Below, piece after piece: positions 25,817 through 35,577 of a stretch of 64,000 bases of DNA (the stretch's first letter is position 1; each line of letters begins with the position of its first letter). The notes beneath the pieces are model-generated. The model ran no database searches, was not told the DNA's origin, and saw nothing but the letters and a program-made list of their open reading frames with translations. The stretch is from positions 744,001 through 808,000 of the forward strand of contig NZ_CP059733.1 of the NCBI RefSeq assembly GCF_000948985.2. The letters run 5' to 3'. This stretch comes from Thalassomonas viridans. GTDB taxonomy: Bacteria; Pseudomonadota; Gammaproteobacteria; Enterobacterales; Alteromonadaceae. Both the position numbers and the translations under genes were made by a program.

Positions 25817-26518
25817 TTACATGACCACGACAGTAACTTTGGCAACCGGGTTCAGCCAGCGGTGTACGTTGTTGGTAAGATCGCTGCTGCCGCCGGTGGG
25901 GTTGTCATCCCCGAGGTTACCGCGGTGGATATGCACCATAGTATTGCCTTCCGTGTCGGTTACGCCGGTGCCGCCGGTACCTGCATCACCGCCGGGGGCC
26001 GCCGGAATGCCGGCAACACCGGGGGCGCCGCTGCCTTCAACCACGAGTTCATTGTTGGCTTCTGTGCCTGCGTCGTAGGCGTTAAGATAGATGGTATAGG
26101 TGCCGGCTTCTTCCGGGATCATCCAGCTGTCCAGGCCGACAAAGCCGTCATTGGAAGGCAAGATCATGGCCGTCAGCGACAGATAATCGTTGTTTTCGCT
26201 GTTGGTCAGCATAAAGGAGGTGGACATGGCCGGCGCCAGCAGGCCGCCCGCCGGGTTTTCATTGATATCGGCATTTACACCGCTAAGCAGGGTTGATAAG
26301 CCGGAGATATCTCCGCCTTCCGCCATGGCCTGTAATTCGGTGCTGGCGGCGCTGCCGCTGGAAAACATCTGGTTATCCGCTGTGTGAGCAGCGGTGATCA
26401 GCGGAGTAAAATAAATAGCCTGGGTCAGGTTAGTGACGGTTATATTTAAATCCTGGGCTTGTACCGCTGAACTGCCCGCTGCCAGTGTGGCAACGGCGAA
26501 TAGTGACTTGAGTTTCAT
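25817..26518 (-). CDS. spondin domain-containing secreted protein
   Basis: 233 residues with a cleavable signal peptide (AGSSAVQAQD) and the same domain as the next gene: NITVTNLTQAIYFTPL, a shared AYDAGTEANNELV and a Gly-rich loop (GGDAGTGGTG) before the end. It lacks a lipobox, unlike its partner, so the pair would be one soluble and one lipid-anchored copy. It is first in the run 26518 to 22697 and probably co-transcribed with the regulator and kinase. Confidence 0.85.
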   Translation of the reverse strand: MKLKSLFAVATLAAGSSAVQAQDLNITVTNLTQAIYFTPLITAAHTADNQMFSSGSAASTELQAMAEGGDISGLSTLLSGVNADINENPAGGLLAPAMSTSFMLTNSENNDYLSLTAMILPSNDGFVGLDSWMIPEEAGTYTIYLNAYDAGTEANNELVVEGSGAPGVAGIPAAPGGDAGTGGTGVTDTEGNTMVHIHRGNLGDDNPTGGSSDLTNNVHRWLNPVAKVTVVVM

Positions 26519-26767
26519 CTGTGCTTCCTTCTATTTCTAATAAAAAACAATCAACAAAAGCAAGTATGGACAGCAGATATTGCGACTTGGTCACTGAGTT
26601 ATCACATTTGTATCACAAATTTATGTTCACGACTGAATGGACTCAGAAGGTAGAGCGAAGCAGGAAGCCAGAGCCGAGGATGAACGGTATACTGTGATGA
26701 CTGGATGTCAGAGAACAGTAAAAAGGTCAATTTTATAATTGGACAATTTTGCCTGGAATTATGCCGG

Positions 26768-28069
26768 TTAATGCGATTTTTCTGGCAGGGATAAGGTAAA
26801 GCAAGCACCTGATAAGGTTGGCGATTTACCTGCGAAGATCTTGCCTTCGTGCCAGTCCATCACTTTGGCGCTGATCGCCAGCCCCAGGCCGAAATGCCCC
26901 TGTTCCCGGGAGCGGTTTTGCTCAAGTTTGACAAAAGGGGAGAAAATGGTTTCCAGCTTATCTTCCGGGATGCCGACGCCGTCGTCTTCCACCGTGATAA
27001 TAATCCTGTGATCTTTTTGCGTCAGGGTCAGCAAAACTTCGCTGGCGGCATACTGAAAGGCATTGCCCACCAGGTTCTGAATGGCGCGGTAACACCAGTG
27101 AAAGTCCAGCCGGCAATAAATGTCCTGCTGCGGCAGCCGGGCGCTGAGCCTGATATTATGCTGCTCTGCCAGCGACTGGCTGTCTTCGATGATGGAGTTG
27201 AGCAGGGCGTTGACTTCTACCGGGGTTATTTTTAAATGCATGCCGTGGCGTTCCATCCCGGCAAATTCCAGAAAGGCCGCCGTCATGTCTTCCATGCGGG
27301 TAAGTTCGTTGTCCATGCGGTTAAGGTAAATGTCCTTTTTCTCGACATTGGTGGTATCCAGTGCGGCATCGACACCGAAACGCAAACAGGCCATGGGGGT
27401 GCGGATATCATGGGACAGGCTGCTGGCGAGCATTTTATTGTCGGCGATCAGGGTTTCTATTTGCGACGCCATGCGGTTAAAGCTGTTTTCCAGCATAGTG
27501 ATATAGGAAAAGCGGCTTTTCGGCACCCTGACCTGCAAATCCCCTTTACCGAACTTGGCGGCGGCGGAATTTAGCAGGTAAATGCGCCGGGTTAACGGCA
27601 GCGACCATAAAATAAGGACACCGCACACCCCGACATACAGGGCCAGGGTCAGGAACAAATCCAGCTTCTGGTTTTGGATCGGCTCGGGCGGCAGGTTCAG
27701 CTGCAGGATTTGCTGGGGATAACCGTCGATGCTTTTTAACAGATATGCGCCGGACTCAGATGCCAGCAACAGGCCGCCGTTTTGTGACAATTTGCTGCTT
27801 AAGGTGCGGGGCAGGGCGATATTGTCGGCGTTTTTCAGGCTGAGATCCATCTGGAAGAAGCGGCGGAATTTTTCCGCCTCCTGCGGGATATCTTCTGCGG
27901 GCAAGAGGTTAAGTTGCTGGCTCAGGCCCTCAATCAGCTGTTTATAAAAGACGATCTCTTTACTGTCTTCCGATACCGTATGGTCGGCAACCAGCTTGTC
28001 CAGGCCCCAGCCGATAAAAAACAAGGAGCCAAAAACGGTGACAATAATACTGGCGTAAAGGCTTTTCAT
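26768..28069 (-). CDS. sensor histidine kinase
   Basis: 433 residues with two membrane helices around a periplasmic region of about 120 residues. HAMP, H box SHDIRTPMACLRFG and an ATPase domain (LVGNAFQYA, DDGVGIP, GLGLAISA) follow. Its ATG overlaps the stop of the upstream response regulator by 4 bases (ATGA). The gene order MipA/OmpV, DUF3019, regulator, kinase recurs in related marine bacteria as far as I recall. The stimulus is unknown; an envelope signal is likely. Confidence 0.9.
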   Translation of the reverse strand: MKSLYASIIVTVFGSLFFIGWGLDKLVADHTVSEDSKEIVFYKQLIEGLSQQLNLLPAEDIPQEAEKFRRFFQMDLSLKNADNIALPRTLSSKLSQNGGLLLASESGAYLLKSIDGYPQQILQLNLPPEPIQNQKLDLFLTLALYVGVCGVLILWSLPLTRRIYLLNSAAAKFGKGDLQVRVPKSRFSYITMLENSFNRMASQIETLIADNKMLASSLSHDIRTPMACLRFGVDAALDTTNVEKKDIYLNRMDNELTRMEDMTAAFLEFAGMERHGMHLKITPVEVNALLNSIIEDSQSLAEQHNIRLSARLPQQDIYCRLDFHWCYRAIQNLVGNAFQYAASEVLLTLTQKDHRIIITVEDDGVGIPEDKLETIFSPFVKLEQNRSREQGHFGLGLAISAKVMDWHEGKIFAGKSPTLSGACFTLSLPEKSH

Positions 28070-28785
28070 GACTCAGCCGGGTTGTTTTCCTGCCAGGCAT
28101 CGGCAACAAACAGGTAACCTTTGCCCCAGATGGTTTTAAATTTTTTCGGCTTTTGCGGATCGTCGTTAAATACTTTCCTCAAGCTGGACAGCATGACATC
28201 AAAGCGGCGGTCCAGGCCGTCGTATTCCCGGCCTTTCAGTTCCTTGAATACCGTATCCCGGTCGATGACTTCGCCGGCATGGCTGGCCAGAAACCATAAA
28301 AAGGCAAACAGGTTGGTGGACAGTTCGATTTCTTCCCCTTTGTAGATCACCCGTTTGGCATCCTGGTAAATCACCAGGTCGCCGTGGATCAGTTTATTGC
28401 TGGGGCCGGCTTCCACCACCCGGGTTCTTAAGGCGCTTTTGATGCGCGCCAGTAAGGCCCTGGGACGTACCGGTTTGATCACATAGTCGTTGGCGCCGGC
28501 TTCCAGGCCGATCACTTCGTCGAATTCATCGGCGCGCGCCGTCAGCATAATAATGGGGATGGCAGACTGTTCCCGGATCAGCCGGCACACTTCTATGCCG
28601 TTAAGTCCCGGCAGCATTACATCCAGTAATACCAGATCGGCGTCAAACTCCGCCAGGGCCGGTATCACCTGATTGCCCCGTTCAACGTGTTTTACCTGGA
28701 ACTCCTGCTCCAGCAAATATTCACTGATCCAGGAGGCCAGGCTGACGTCGTCTTCTACCAATAAAATGTTAATATTCTCTGTCAT
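28066..28785 (-). CDS. OmpR-family response regulator
   Basis: 239 residues. Receiver with VEDD, the phospho-acceptor in LVLLDVMLPG and the Lys in VIKPVRP, then a winged-helix DNA-binding domain ending IWGKGYLF. It overlaps the kinase and lies 42 bp after the DUF3019 gene, so the four genes look like one operon. Confidence 0.92.
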   Translation of the reverse strand: MTENINILLVEDDVSLASWISEYLLEQEFQVKHVERGNQVIPALAEFDADLVLLDVMLPGLNGIEVCRLIREQSAIPIIMLTARADEFDEVIGLEAGANDYVIKPVRPRALLARIKSALRTRVVEAGPSNKLIHGDLVIYQDAKRVIYKGEEIELSTNLFAFLWFLASHAGEVIDRDTVFKELKGREYDGLDRRFDVMLSSLRKVFNDDPQKPKKFKTIWGKGYLFVADAWQENNPAES

Positions 28786-28827
28786 CTTTCTTTCCGTTAG
28801 CCTTATCTAGCCCTAAAGCTACAGTGG

Positions 28828-29295
28828 TTAAAACAAGCGCCAGCGCCGTTTTCTCGGGGCTGCCTTATGCACCCAGCTGACATCAACACTGGTTTCAGCC
28901 ACGACATGCTGCTTGCCCTGTTCGATTAACTGAAACACCACTTTTTTGTTCGACTCAAATTCGAAACTGAGCAGGTTGCCCTGGCTGTTTTGCCAGCAGC
29001 GTACCGGCTGTTTGTCGTCCTTGAGGTAAATACAAAAATCCCCCGCTCCTGAGGTTTGCCAGTTCAGTGACAGCTGGGCAAAGCAGGTGCGCCCCTGGTG
29101 CAGGGCGACACAGGTTGCCGGCTGTACCGACAATACCGGTTGCGTGCCTGTTGCTGCTTTCGGGGCCGGTTCCATGGCGGCGCTTGCTGTTGCCGGTAAA
29201 GTGTTAACTTTCTCCGCCTGGGCGGCCATTGTTACAGGCAACCAGGCACAGAGTATCACAGATACCAGGGGCTTGGCGGCCCGCTTAAAATACAT
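28828..29295 (-). CDS. DUF3019 family secreted protein
   Basis: 155 residues with a signal peptide, an Ala/Pro-rich linker, then the DUF3019 core with four cysteines (ATCVALHQGRTCFAQ, DFCIYLKD, PVRCW) and a basic C-terminal tail (RKRRWRLF). The function of the family is unknown. Its ATG overlaps the stop of the MipA/OmpV gene by 11 bases, a sign of coupled translation. Its position with a two-component pair suggests an envelope-stress or sensing role. Confidence 0.82.
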   Translation of the reverse strand: MYFKRAAKPLVSVILCAWLPVTMAAQAEKVNTLPATASAAMEPAPKAATGTQPVLSVQPATCVALHQGRTCFAQLSLNWQTSGAGDFCIYLKDDKQPVRCWQNSQGNLLSFEFESNKKVVFQLIEQGKQHVVAETSVDVSWVHKAAPRKRRWRLF

Positions 29296-30169
29296 ATAGT
29301 ACCCCCAACATGATTTGGGTGGTATAGATATGATCTACCAGCGGGCTGTCGGTAAAGCTGTCAGAGTAAAAGCTCTGGGTAATGGTGCCGTTAAACGACC
29401 AGCTTTTCGACAGCGGGTACTGGGCTACAATTTCAAACTGGGCGCGAAAGCCGCCGCCAGCCTGATATAAATCCCGGGCGGGGGAAACTTCATGCTGGTC
29501 TATCCCGTAAAAATAATCCACTATGCTGCTGGAGTAATAGGTCAGCGCGCCGCCATAATAAATATCCCAGTTACGGTAAGGGATAAAATAACTGTAAAAA
29601 CCTTCCAGCAACCAGCCGCTTTCTTCACCCTCCATGCTTAACCGGGCCAGATCCAGCGAGTACATCTGGTCGTCGATAAAGCGGGAATAACGTATCGCAA
29701 CGCCATGTCCCGGCAGCCGGTTTTCCAGCCCTTCCAGGGTGGGAATGTTTTTCTCTTTTTTGTCTATCAGCTCACCCGGCTCGATGCCGCCGAGATAATT
29801 TTTCAGGATAATATCCAGCTCCCATTCCTCATTGGCTTCGATCTGGTAACCGAATTCCCCGCCATGGGAAGTGCCGTCCCATAAGCCGTTGGCGCGGCGA
29901 TGGTTCGACTGGATGAAAAAGCCCCGGTAATAAACATCCACCAGAAAAGCCAGGTTGAGATAGTCGTCGGCATCCTGCTGGTGGACCCCTTTGAGCAAGC
30001 TGGAGTCATAAGCCACGGAAACCCCGACCATGGCCTGAAAGCTAAAATCGCTTTCTTCTTCCTGCTCTTCTGTTGCCGCTGGCTCCCCGGCGGCAGTTTC
30101 TGTGGCGTAACAAACAGGAATTCCTAAAAAAAGTAAGAATAAGGTAGCGAATAGCTTTCTGCTGAGCAT
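29285..30169 (-). CDS. MipA/OmpV family outer membrane protein
   Basis: 294 residues with a signal peptide (ending VCYA), an acidic spacer, and a predicted beta-barrel with alternating aromatic strands, ending in a phenylalanine (LGVLYVF) as outer membrane porins do. The MipA/OmpV family includes scaffolds for peptidoglycan enzymes and stress-linked porins. It leads the run of four genes with DUF3019, regulator and kinase. The RBS is weak. Confidence 0.85.
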   Translation of the reverse strand: MLSRKLFATLFLLFLGIPVCYATETAAGEPAATEEQEEESDFSFQAMVGVSVAYDSSLLKGVHQQDADDYLNLAFLVDVYYRGFFIQSNHRRANGLWDGTSHGGEFGYQIEANEEWELDIILKNYLGGIEPGELIDKKEKNIPTLEGLENRLPGHGVAIRYSRFIDDQMYSLDLARLSMEGEESGWLLEGFYSYFIPYRNWDIYYGGALTYYSSSIVDYFYGIDQHEVSPARDLYQAGGGFRAQFEIVAQYPLSKSWSFNGTITQSFYSDSFTDSPLVDHIYTTQIMLGVLYVF

Positions 30170-30449
30170 TTGTGCAAAACCTTTGTTAGCCGTTCACTTG
30201 GCGGTTTTTCCTCTCCGATATTAGCTGTTTGCCGAAGGGGACCGGTTCTTTTGCCGGTGTTTGAAAATAAAACCAATGAACGTTTGTGTGCTGATAATAC
30301 CGCACATAGTAACAAATGGTGCTTGCTTTGGGCAGTGTGCTCCTTTGGTTAATTTGTTTAAAAATTGTAAGAAACAGAGTTTGTTAACTCTATTTCTTCT
30401 TGCCATAGCCGGGGTTGGGGTATTTTCCCCGGAATATGCCGCGGCTAAA

Positions 30450-30833
30450 TCAGCTGTTTGCCTGGTTTGTCATTGCCGGTTGCGGACAGTTATAGGCATT
30501 GCCGAATAAAGTTGAGTTATAAGCACCGCCAAAACCGCTGAGATTGACGCTCTGGTTTTGCTGCTCAATCACCACATAGTTGGCTCCAAGCTGTGCCGCC
30601 TGGTTCCTGAGTTCGTTACGGGCGCCTAAGATTAGGTCTTCGTCCGAGGTAAAGGTGGCGGTTAACAGGTTACCCTGGGTTCCCCTGACCTCCCCGAGAA
30701 ACTGGCAGTTGGGCGCGGCTTTATGGCTGGTCAGTAAAATATGGCTGCTGCCGGTATTTTGCGGTTTGGCAGAGCAGCCCGCCAGCACGGTGACGGCAAT
30801 GGCTAAAGGCAAGTGGTTAAGCAGAGTTTTCAT
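30450..30833 (-). CDS. DUF4156 domain-containing lipoprotein
   Basis: 127 residues. Signal peptide with lipobox (LAGCSAK), then the DUF4156 core: a C-containing NCQFLGEVRG and RNELRNQAAQLGANYVVIE, the usual RcsF-like layout. The ATG at 30833 has an AGGAG RBS. It is probably an outer-membrane lipoprotein of unknown role. It stands alone. Confidence 0.8.
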   Translation of the reverse strand: MKTLLNHLPLAIAVTVLAGCSAKPQNTGSSHILLTSHKAAPNCQFLGEVRGTQGNLLTATFTSDEDLILGARNELRNQAAQLGANYVVIEQQNQSVNLSGFGGAYNSTLFGNAYNCPQPAMTNQANS

Positions 30834-30989
30834 GTTTTTCTCCTATTTGCACCCGGATAATGCAGATGGCCGGGTGAAGGTTATATGTTAAGCACAGGAA
30901 TATTCTAGGTTGTACTCTGTGTTTAATTCAGTGGAGGATTTGGGAGAAAAGCGTTGGAAATTGTAAAAATCTGTAGATGCCCGAGTTGT

Positions 30990-31820
30990 TTATTGCCTGT
31001 GCTTTAAGACCAGCTGCAACAAGGTGTTGATAATATCCGAAGGCTGGGAATAGGCCAGTACGGTTTCCCGCATCAGCCTTAAACCTTCTATGGGTTTAAA
31101 TACCACGTCGGTTTTGCTGATGATCTCCGGGTGGGCGGGCACCAGGGCGCAACCCAGGCCGGCCTGTACCAGGCCCAGGGCGTAATCTATGGTCTGGATC
31201 TTGGCCCGGGTATCGACACTGATCCCTTCCAGGGTCAGGGCATCGCTCAGGGTATCCCATTCGGTGCAGGGAGTACGCTGGATAAAGGGCAGGCCGTCGA
31301 GATCCCGCAATTTTATGCTGTCCTGCAAAGACAGGACATGGTTGTAGGGGAGGGCCAGCAGGTAGTCTTCCTGCCACAGCGACCAGTGGGTTTCCTGCTC
31401 TTTCAGCTCTTCCTTGATGATGATACGGGCATCGCACGGCTCGGTATGAGGCACTAATGTCAGCTCCATCTGCTCTTCGGCGGAGGTAAAGTCTTTGAGC
31501 AGGGCGCTCATGCGTTTGACCCCTAACCCTTTGGTGACGCCGAGGTTAAAAGCTTGTTTATTGCCGTGTTCGGTGAACACGGTTTTAATGGCATCCGCCT
31601 GGCCGAGCAGCTGTTTTGCCAGCGGATAGAGTTTTTCACCGCTGTCGGTGGGGGTTACGCCGCGGGCATGGCGGTTAAACAAAGTGGTATTTAAGTCTTG
31701 CTCCAGCTGGGCGACCGCGGAGGAGATCGACGGCTGGGCCACGTAACAGGTTTTTGCGGCAGCGCTAAAACTATGTTGTTCGAAAACGGCTGCGAAGTAT
31801 TGCAGGCTTCTTAAATCCAT
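30990..31820 (-). CDS. LysR-family transcriptional regulator
   Basis: 276 residues. N-terminal winged helix (FSAAAKTCYVAQPSISSAVAQLE) and a substrate-binding domain of the LysR type. It is transcribed divergently from gcdH across a gap of about 190 bp, the classic arrangement for control of that operon. The inducer may be a glutarate- or lysine-derived compound. I could not fix its operator. Confidence 0.87.
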   Translation of the reverse strand: MDLRSLQYFAAVFEQHSFSAAAKTCYVAQPSISSAVAQLEQDLNTTLFNRHARGVTPTDSGEKLYPLAKQLLGQADAIKTVFTEHGNKQAFNLGVTKGLGVKRMSALLKDFTSAEEQMELTLVPHTEPCDARIIIKEELKEQETHWSLWQEDYLLALPYNHVLSLQDSIKLRDLDGLPFIQRTPCTEWDTLSDALTLEGISVDTRAKIQTIDYALGLVQAGLGCALVPAHPEIISKTDVVFKPIEGLRLMRETVLAYSQPSDIINTLLQLVLKHRQ

Positions 31821-32012
31821 AAGCTCTTATTCTTAAAACTCTTTTTAAATATAGCTGGTCTGACCATGAGGCAGGGCTTTGTTCATCCAGTGTACAGCTA
31901 GTTATAGTTTACTCCTATATCTGATAAAGGAAATATATATTTTAACTTTGGCTACCTTTTTATTAGTATCGAAAAAATATGCAATTACTCGATAACTTTA
32001 AGGTGCTTTTTC

Positions 32013-33200
32013 ATGTCTAATTCAGCTACACGTCCATCTTTCAACTGGCAAGATCCGCTATTGCTCGACTCGCTGCTGAGCGAAGAAGAGCGGATAATCC
32101 GCGACAGTGCCCACCAATACTGCCAGGAAAAGTTAATGCCGCGGGTGCTGGAAGCCAACCGCAATGAAACTTTCGACGTTAATATCATGAAGGAGCTGGG
32201 CGAGCTGGGCTTATTAGGCTGTACTATCCCGGAAAAATACGGCTGTGCCGGTACCAACTCTGTGGTTTACGGCCTGGTGGCGCGTGAAGTGGAAAGAGTC
32301 GACAGCGGTTACCGCAGTGCCATGAGCGTACAGTCTTCCCTGGTAATGCACCCTATCTATGCCTACGGCAGCGAAGAGCAGAAAATGAAGTACCTGCCTA
32401 AGCTGGCCACGGCCGAGCTGATCGGCTGTTTCGGTTTGACCGAGCCGAACTCAGGTTCAGATCCGGCCAGCATGGCGACCAAGGCGGTGGCGGTTGACGG
32501 CGGTTACCGCATCAGCGGCACCAAAATGTGGATCACCAACTCGCCTATTGCCGATGTTTTCATTGTCTGGGCCAAGCTTGACGGCGTGATCCGCGGCTTT
32601 ATCCTGGAAAAAGGCATGGAAGGTTTGTCTGCACCTAAAATCGAAGGCAAGTTCTCCTTAAGGGCCTCCATTACCGGTGAAATCGTCATGGATAATGTTT
32701 TTGTTCCTGCCGAGCAAATGTTGCCTAATGCCAAAGGTCTGTCTGGCCCGTTCGGCTGCCTGAACAAGGCCCGTTACGGCATTTCCTGGGGCGCCTTGGG
32801 TGCTGCCGAGTTCTGCTGGCATGCCGCCCGCCAATACACCCTGGACCGCGAGCAGTTCGGCAAACCGCTGGCCTCTATGCAGTTAATCCAGAAGAAACTG
32901 GCGGACATGCAAACCGAAATCACCACAGGTTTATTCGCCTGTTTGCAGGTGGGCCGTTTGATGGATGCCGGTACCTTAGCGCCTGAGTCTATCTCTTTGG
33001 TCAAACGTAACTCCTGCGGCAAGGCGCTGGACATTGCCCGCACTGCCCGCGACATGCACGGCGGTAACGGTATCAGCGATGAGTTCCATGTGATCCGCCA
33101 TGTGATGAACCTGGAAGCGGTGAATACCTACGAAGGAACCCATGACGTGCATGCCCTGATCTTAGGTCGCGCACAAACCGGCATTCAGGCTTTTTTCTAA
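32013..33200 (+). CDS. gcdH: glutaryl-CoA dehydrogenase
   Basis: A 395-residue acyl-CoA dehydrogenase. It oxidises and decarboxylates glutaryl-CoA to crotonyl-CoA with FAD, in lysine and tryptophan breakdown. Typical features are the [13 protein letters not shown] motif, the [13 protein letters not shown] run, the MHGGNGI motif and the catalytic Glu374 in [20 protein letters not shown], all characteristic of GcdH. RBS AAGGTG. It leads a three-gene plus-strand run divergent from a LysR gene. Confidence 0.92.
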   Translation: MSNSATRPSFNWQDPLLLDSLLSEEERIIRDSAHQYCQEKLMPRVLEANRNETFDVNIMKELGELGLLGCTIPEKYGCAGTNSVVYGLVAREVERVDSGYRSAMSVQSSLVMHPIYAYGSEEQKMKYLPKLATAELIGCFGLTEPNSGSDPASMATKAVAVDGGYRISGTKMWITNSPIADVFIVWAKLDGVIRGFILEKGMEGLSAPKIEGKFSLRASITGEIVMDNVFVPAEQMLPNAKGLSGPFGCLNKARYGISWGALGAAEFCWHAARQYTLDREQFGKPLASMQLIQKKLADMQTEITTGLFACLQVGRLMDAGTLAPESISLVKRNSCGKALDIARTARDMHGGNGISDEFHVIRHVMNLEAVNTYEGTHDVHALILGRAQTGIQAFF

Positions 33201-33214
33201 GCTAAGCCACCTTC

Positions 33215-33239
33215 GCCGGGAAACGCTCTGTTTCCCGGC
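33215..33239. terminator. hairpin between gcdH and the E1 gene
   Basis: A perfect 10-bp stem GCCGGGAAAC/GTTTCCCGGC with a 5-base loop. It lacks a U-tract, so it may attenuate or process the mRNA rather than end it fully. Confidence 0.4.
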
Positions 33240-33287
33240 ATATAGCAGATCCAGAGGCCACAGCCCTACTGATTATTTGGAGCACAA

Positions 33288-35564
33288 ATGTTAGACCGCA
33301 ACCTGTTGGTAAAAGAGAATTTCGTTAAATTTGTCCGCGAGGGCAAGTTGCCCGAGCCGGGCAGCACACTGACCCCGGATGATGTTGGCTTAAGCCATGA
33401 AGAGGTGATCGATTTATTTGAAAGCCAGGTCATGAGCCGGCACCTGGATTTGCAATCCCGGGTGATGCAAAAGAAAGGGCAAAGTTTCTATACCATAGGT
33501 AGCGCAGGCCATGAAGGTAATGCCGCCTACGCCAAGGCGTTCAGGCCGGACGATATGGCGTTTTTACATTACCGCAGCGGTGCTTTTGTCATTCAGCGCG
33601 GCAAGCAGCTTAAGGGGGAAACGCCGCTTTACGATATGCTGTTGTCGTTTGCCGCTTCAAAAGACGATCCCATTTCCGGCGGCCGCCATAAAGTGCTGGG
33701 CAGTAAAACCCTGAGCATTCCGCCGCAAACCAGCACCATAGCTTCCCACTTGCCGAAGGCTATGGGGGCGGCGTTCAGTATCGACCTGGCGAAAAGAATG
33801 AAGCACGACGGTGAAATGCCGGACGACAGTGTCGTGGTTTGTAACTTCGGCGATGCCTCGTCGAACCATTCCACCGCGCAGGGGGCGATCAACAGCACCG
33901 CCTGGGCGGCGTATCAGTCGATTCCTATGCCGATCGTTTATGTGTGTGAAGACAACGGTATAGGTATTTCCACTTCGACCCCGGAAGGCTGGGTTAAGGC
34001 CAATTTCAGCAACCGCGCCGGATTAACTTATTTATACTGCGACGGTTTGAACCTGCTCGATACCTACCATACCGCGAAACAAGCCGAGCAGCTGGCGCGC
34101 AAATACCGCAAGCCGGTATTCCTGCATGTGAAAACCATACGTTTACTGGGACATGCCGGTTCGGACGCGGAATTTGTTTATCGTCCTGTGGCGGAAATCG
34201 AAGCCAACGAAAAGCAGGATCCTTTGCTGCACAGTGCCCGTATCCTGCTGGACAACAATATTCTTGATGAAGAGCAGATTATCGACCTTTATCACTCGGC
34301 GGAAAAACGCATTGCCGCCATTGCCGATATAGTGGCTACTAAACCTAAGCTGGAGTCGGCCGAAGAAGTGATGGCCAGCATAATTCCGCCAAGCCGCGAG
34401 ATGGCGACAACCAAAGTAACCCAGGCGCAAAGGGAGCAGCTGTTCAGCCATGAAAAACATAACCTGAGCAAGAAGCAGCACCTGGCGAAACTGATTAACT
34501 GGACCCTGATGGACCTGATGGCCGAACATGAAAACATCGTCATGTGCGGTGAAGATATCGGCAAAAAAGGCGGCGTTTATAACGTTACCAGCAAGCTGTG
34601 CGAAAGGTTCGGCCAGAACCGGGTGCTCAATACCTTGCTGGATGAGCAGTCCATTTTAGGCACCGCCATCGGCATGGCCCATAACGGCTTTTTACCGATT
34701 CCTGAAATCCAGTTCCTGGCTTATGTGCACAATGCCGAAGACCAGATCCGCGGCGAAGCGGCCACCCTGCCGTTTTTCTCCAACGGCCAGTACAACAACG
34801 GCATGGTGATCCGTATCGCCGGGCTGGCGTACCAGAAAGGCTTCGGTGGCCACTTCCATAACGACAACTCGTTTGCCGTGTTCAGGGATATTCCGGGACT
34901 TGTCCTGGCCTGTCCGTCAAACGGCGCAGATGCGGTAGAAATGATGCGCTCCTGTGTGCGCCTGGCGCAGGAACAGCAGCGCCTGGTGGTGTTCCTTGAA
35001 CCTATCGCCCTTTATATGACTAAAGATTTGTATGAAGAAGGGGACGGTTTGTGGACCTCTGAATATGTCAGCCCTGAGCAGGCGAAATTAACCCGGGGGG
35101 ACGACCTCAACCAGAAAATCAGCGTTTACGGCGAAGGCAAGGATCTGTGTATTATCAGCTACGGCAATGGCTATTACCTGTCACGCCAGGCGGAGAAAAT
35201 CCTGGCGGATCAGGGCATCAAGTGTACCGTGATCGACTTGCGCTGGCTGGCGCCGCTGGATGAAAAAGGCATACTGAAACAGGTGCGCGGTTTTGACAAT
35301 GTGCTGATCGTTGACGAGTGCCGTAAAACCGGCTCTGTCAGCGAGGCCCTGGTGACCTTGATCCAGGAAGCGCAATCCGCCGGTAAGCCGCAAAAGCGTG
35401 TCCGCCGCATTACCGCCGAAGACTGCTTTATTCCTTTAGGGGCTGCCGCCTACCAGGTACTGCCATCAAACAATGAAATTGTTGAAACAGCAAAAGACAT
35501 GCTCTCGGGTATCACGATAGATCCCGTGGTTGTTTTACATCATGACAGCATAGAAAAAGTTTAA
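33288..35564 (+). CDS. fused alpha/beta 2-oxoacid dehydrogenase E1 (thiamine diphosphate)
   Basis: 758 residues combining E1-alpha (about 1-360) and E1-beta (about 400-750) in one chain. The alpha part has the thiamine motif GDASSN...CEDNGIGIS. The beta part has MCGEDIGKKGG, the EIQFLAYVHNAEDQIRGEAA run and the C-terminal VDECRKTGSVSEAL. Branched-chain and pyruvate E1s are normally two genes. No E2 or E3 lies nearby. With GcdH upstream, 2-oxoadipate to glutaryl-CoA is a tempting but unproven role. RBS GGAG 7 bases before the start; it ends 13 bp before the FabD-like gene. Confidence 0.82.
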   Translation: MLDRNLLVKENFVKFVREGKLPEPGSTLTPDDVGLSHEEVIDLFESQVMSRHLDLQSRVMQKKGQSFYTIGSAGHEGNAAYAKAFRPDDMAFLHYRSGAFVIQRGKQLKGETPLYDMLLSFAASKDDPISGGRHKVLGSKTLSIPPQTSTIASHLPKAMGAAFSIDLAKRMKHDGEMPDDSVVVCNFGDASSNHSTAQGAINSTAWAAYQSIPMPIVYVCEDNGIGISTSTPEGWVKANFSNRAGLTYLYCDGLNLLDTYHTAKQAEQLARKYRKPVFLHVKTIRLLGHAGSDAEFVYRPVAEIEANEKQDPLLHSARILLDNNILDEEQIIDLYHSAEKRIAAIADIVATKPKLESAEEVMASIIPPSREMATTKVTQAQREQLFSHEKHNLSKKQHLAKLINWTLMDLMAEHENIVMCGEDIGKKGGVYNVTSKLCERFGQNRVLNTLLDEQSILGTAIGMAHNGFLPIPEIQFLAYVHNAEDQIRGEAATLPFFSNGQYNNGMVIRIAGLAYQKGFGGHFHNDNSFAVFRDIPGLVLACPSNGADAVEMMRSCVRLAQEQQRLVVFLEPIALYMTKDLYEEGDGLWTSEYVSPEQAKLTRGDDLNQKISVYGEGKDLCIISYGNGYYLSRQAEKILADQGIKCTVIDLRWLAPLDEKGILKQVRGFDNVLIVDECRKTGSVSEALVTLIQEAQSAGKPQKRVRRITAEDCFIPLGAAAYQVLPSNNEIVETAKDMLSGITIDPVVVLHHDSIEKV

Positions 35565-35577
35565 GCGGAAGTGTGAT

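Noticed and set aside
26602..26808. 68-codon minus-strand frame between the spondin and kinase genes
   Set aside because: Overlaps the end of the kinase gene and the intergenic region; no RBS and an implausible product.
30124..30509. several short frames on both strands
   Set aside because: They overlap each other and the flanking genes, and no start has a good RBS.
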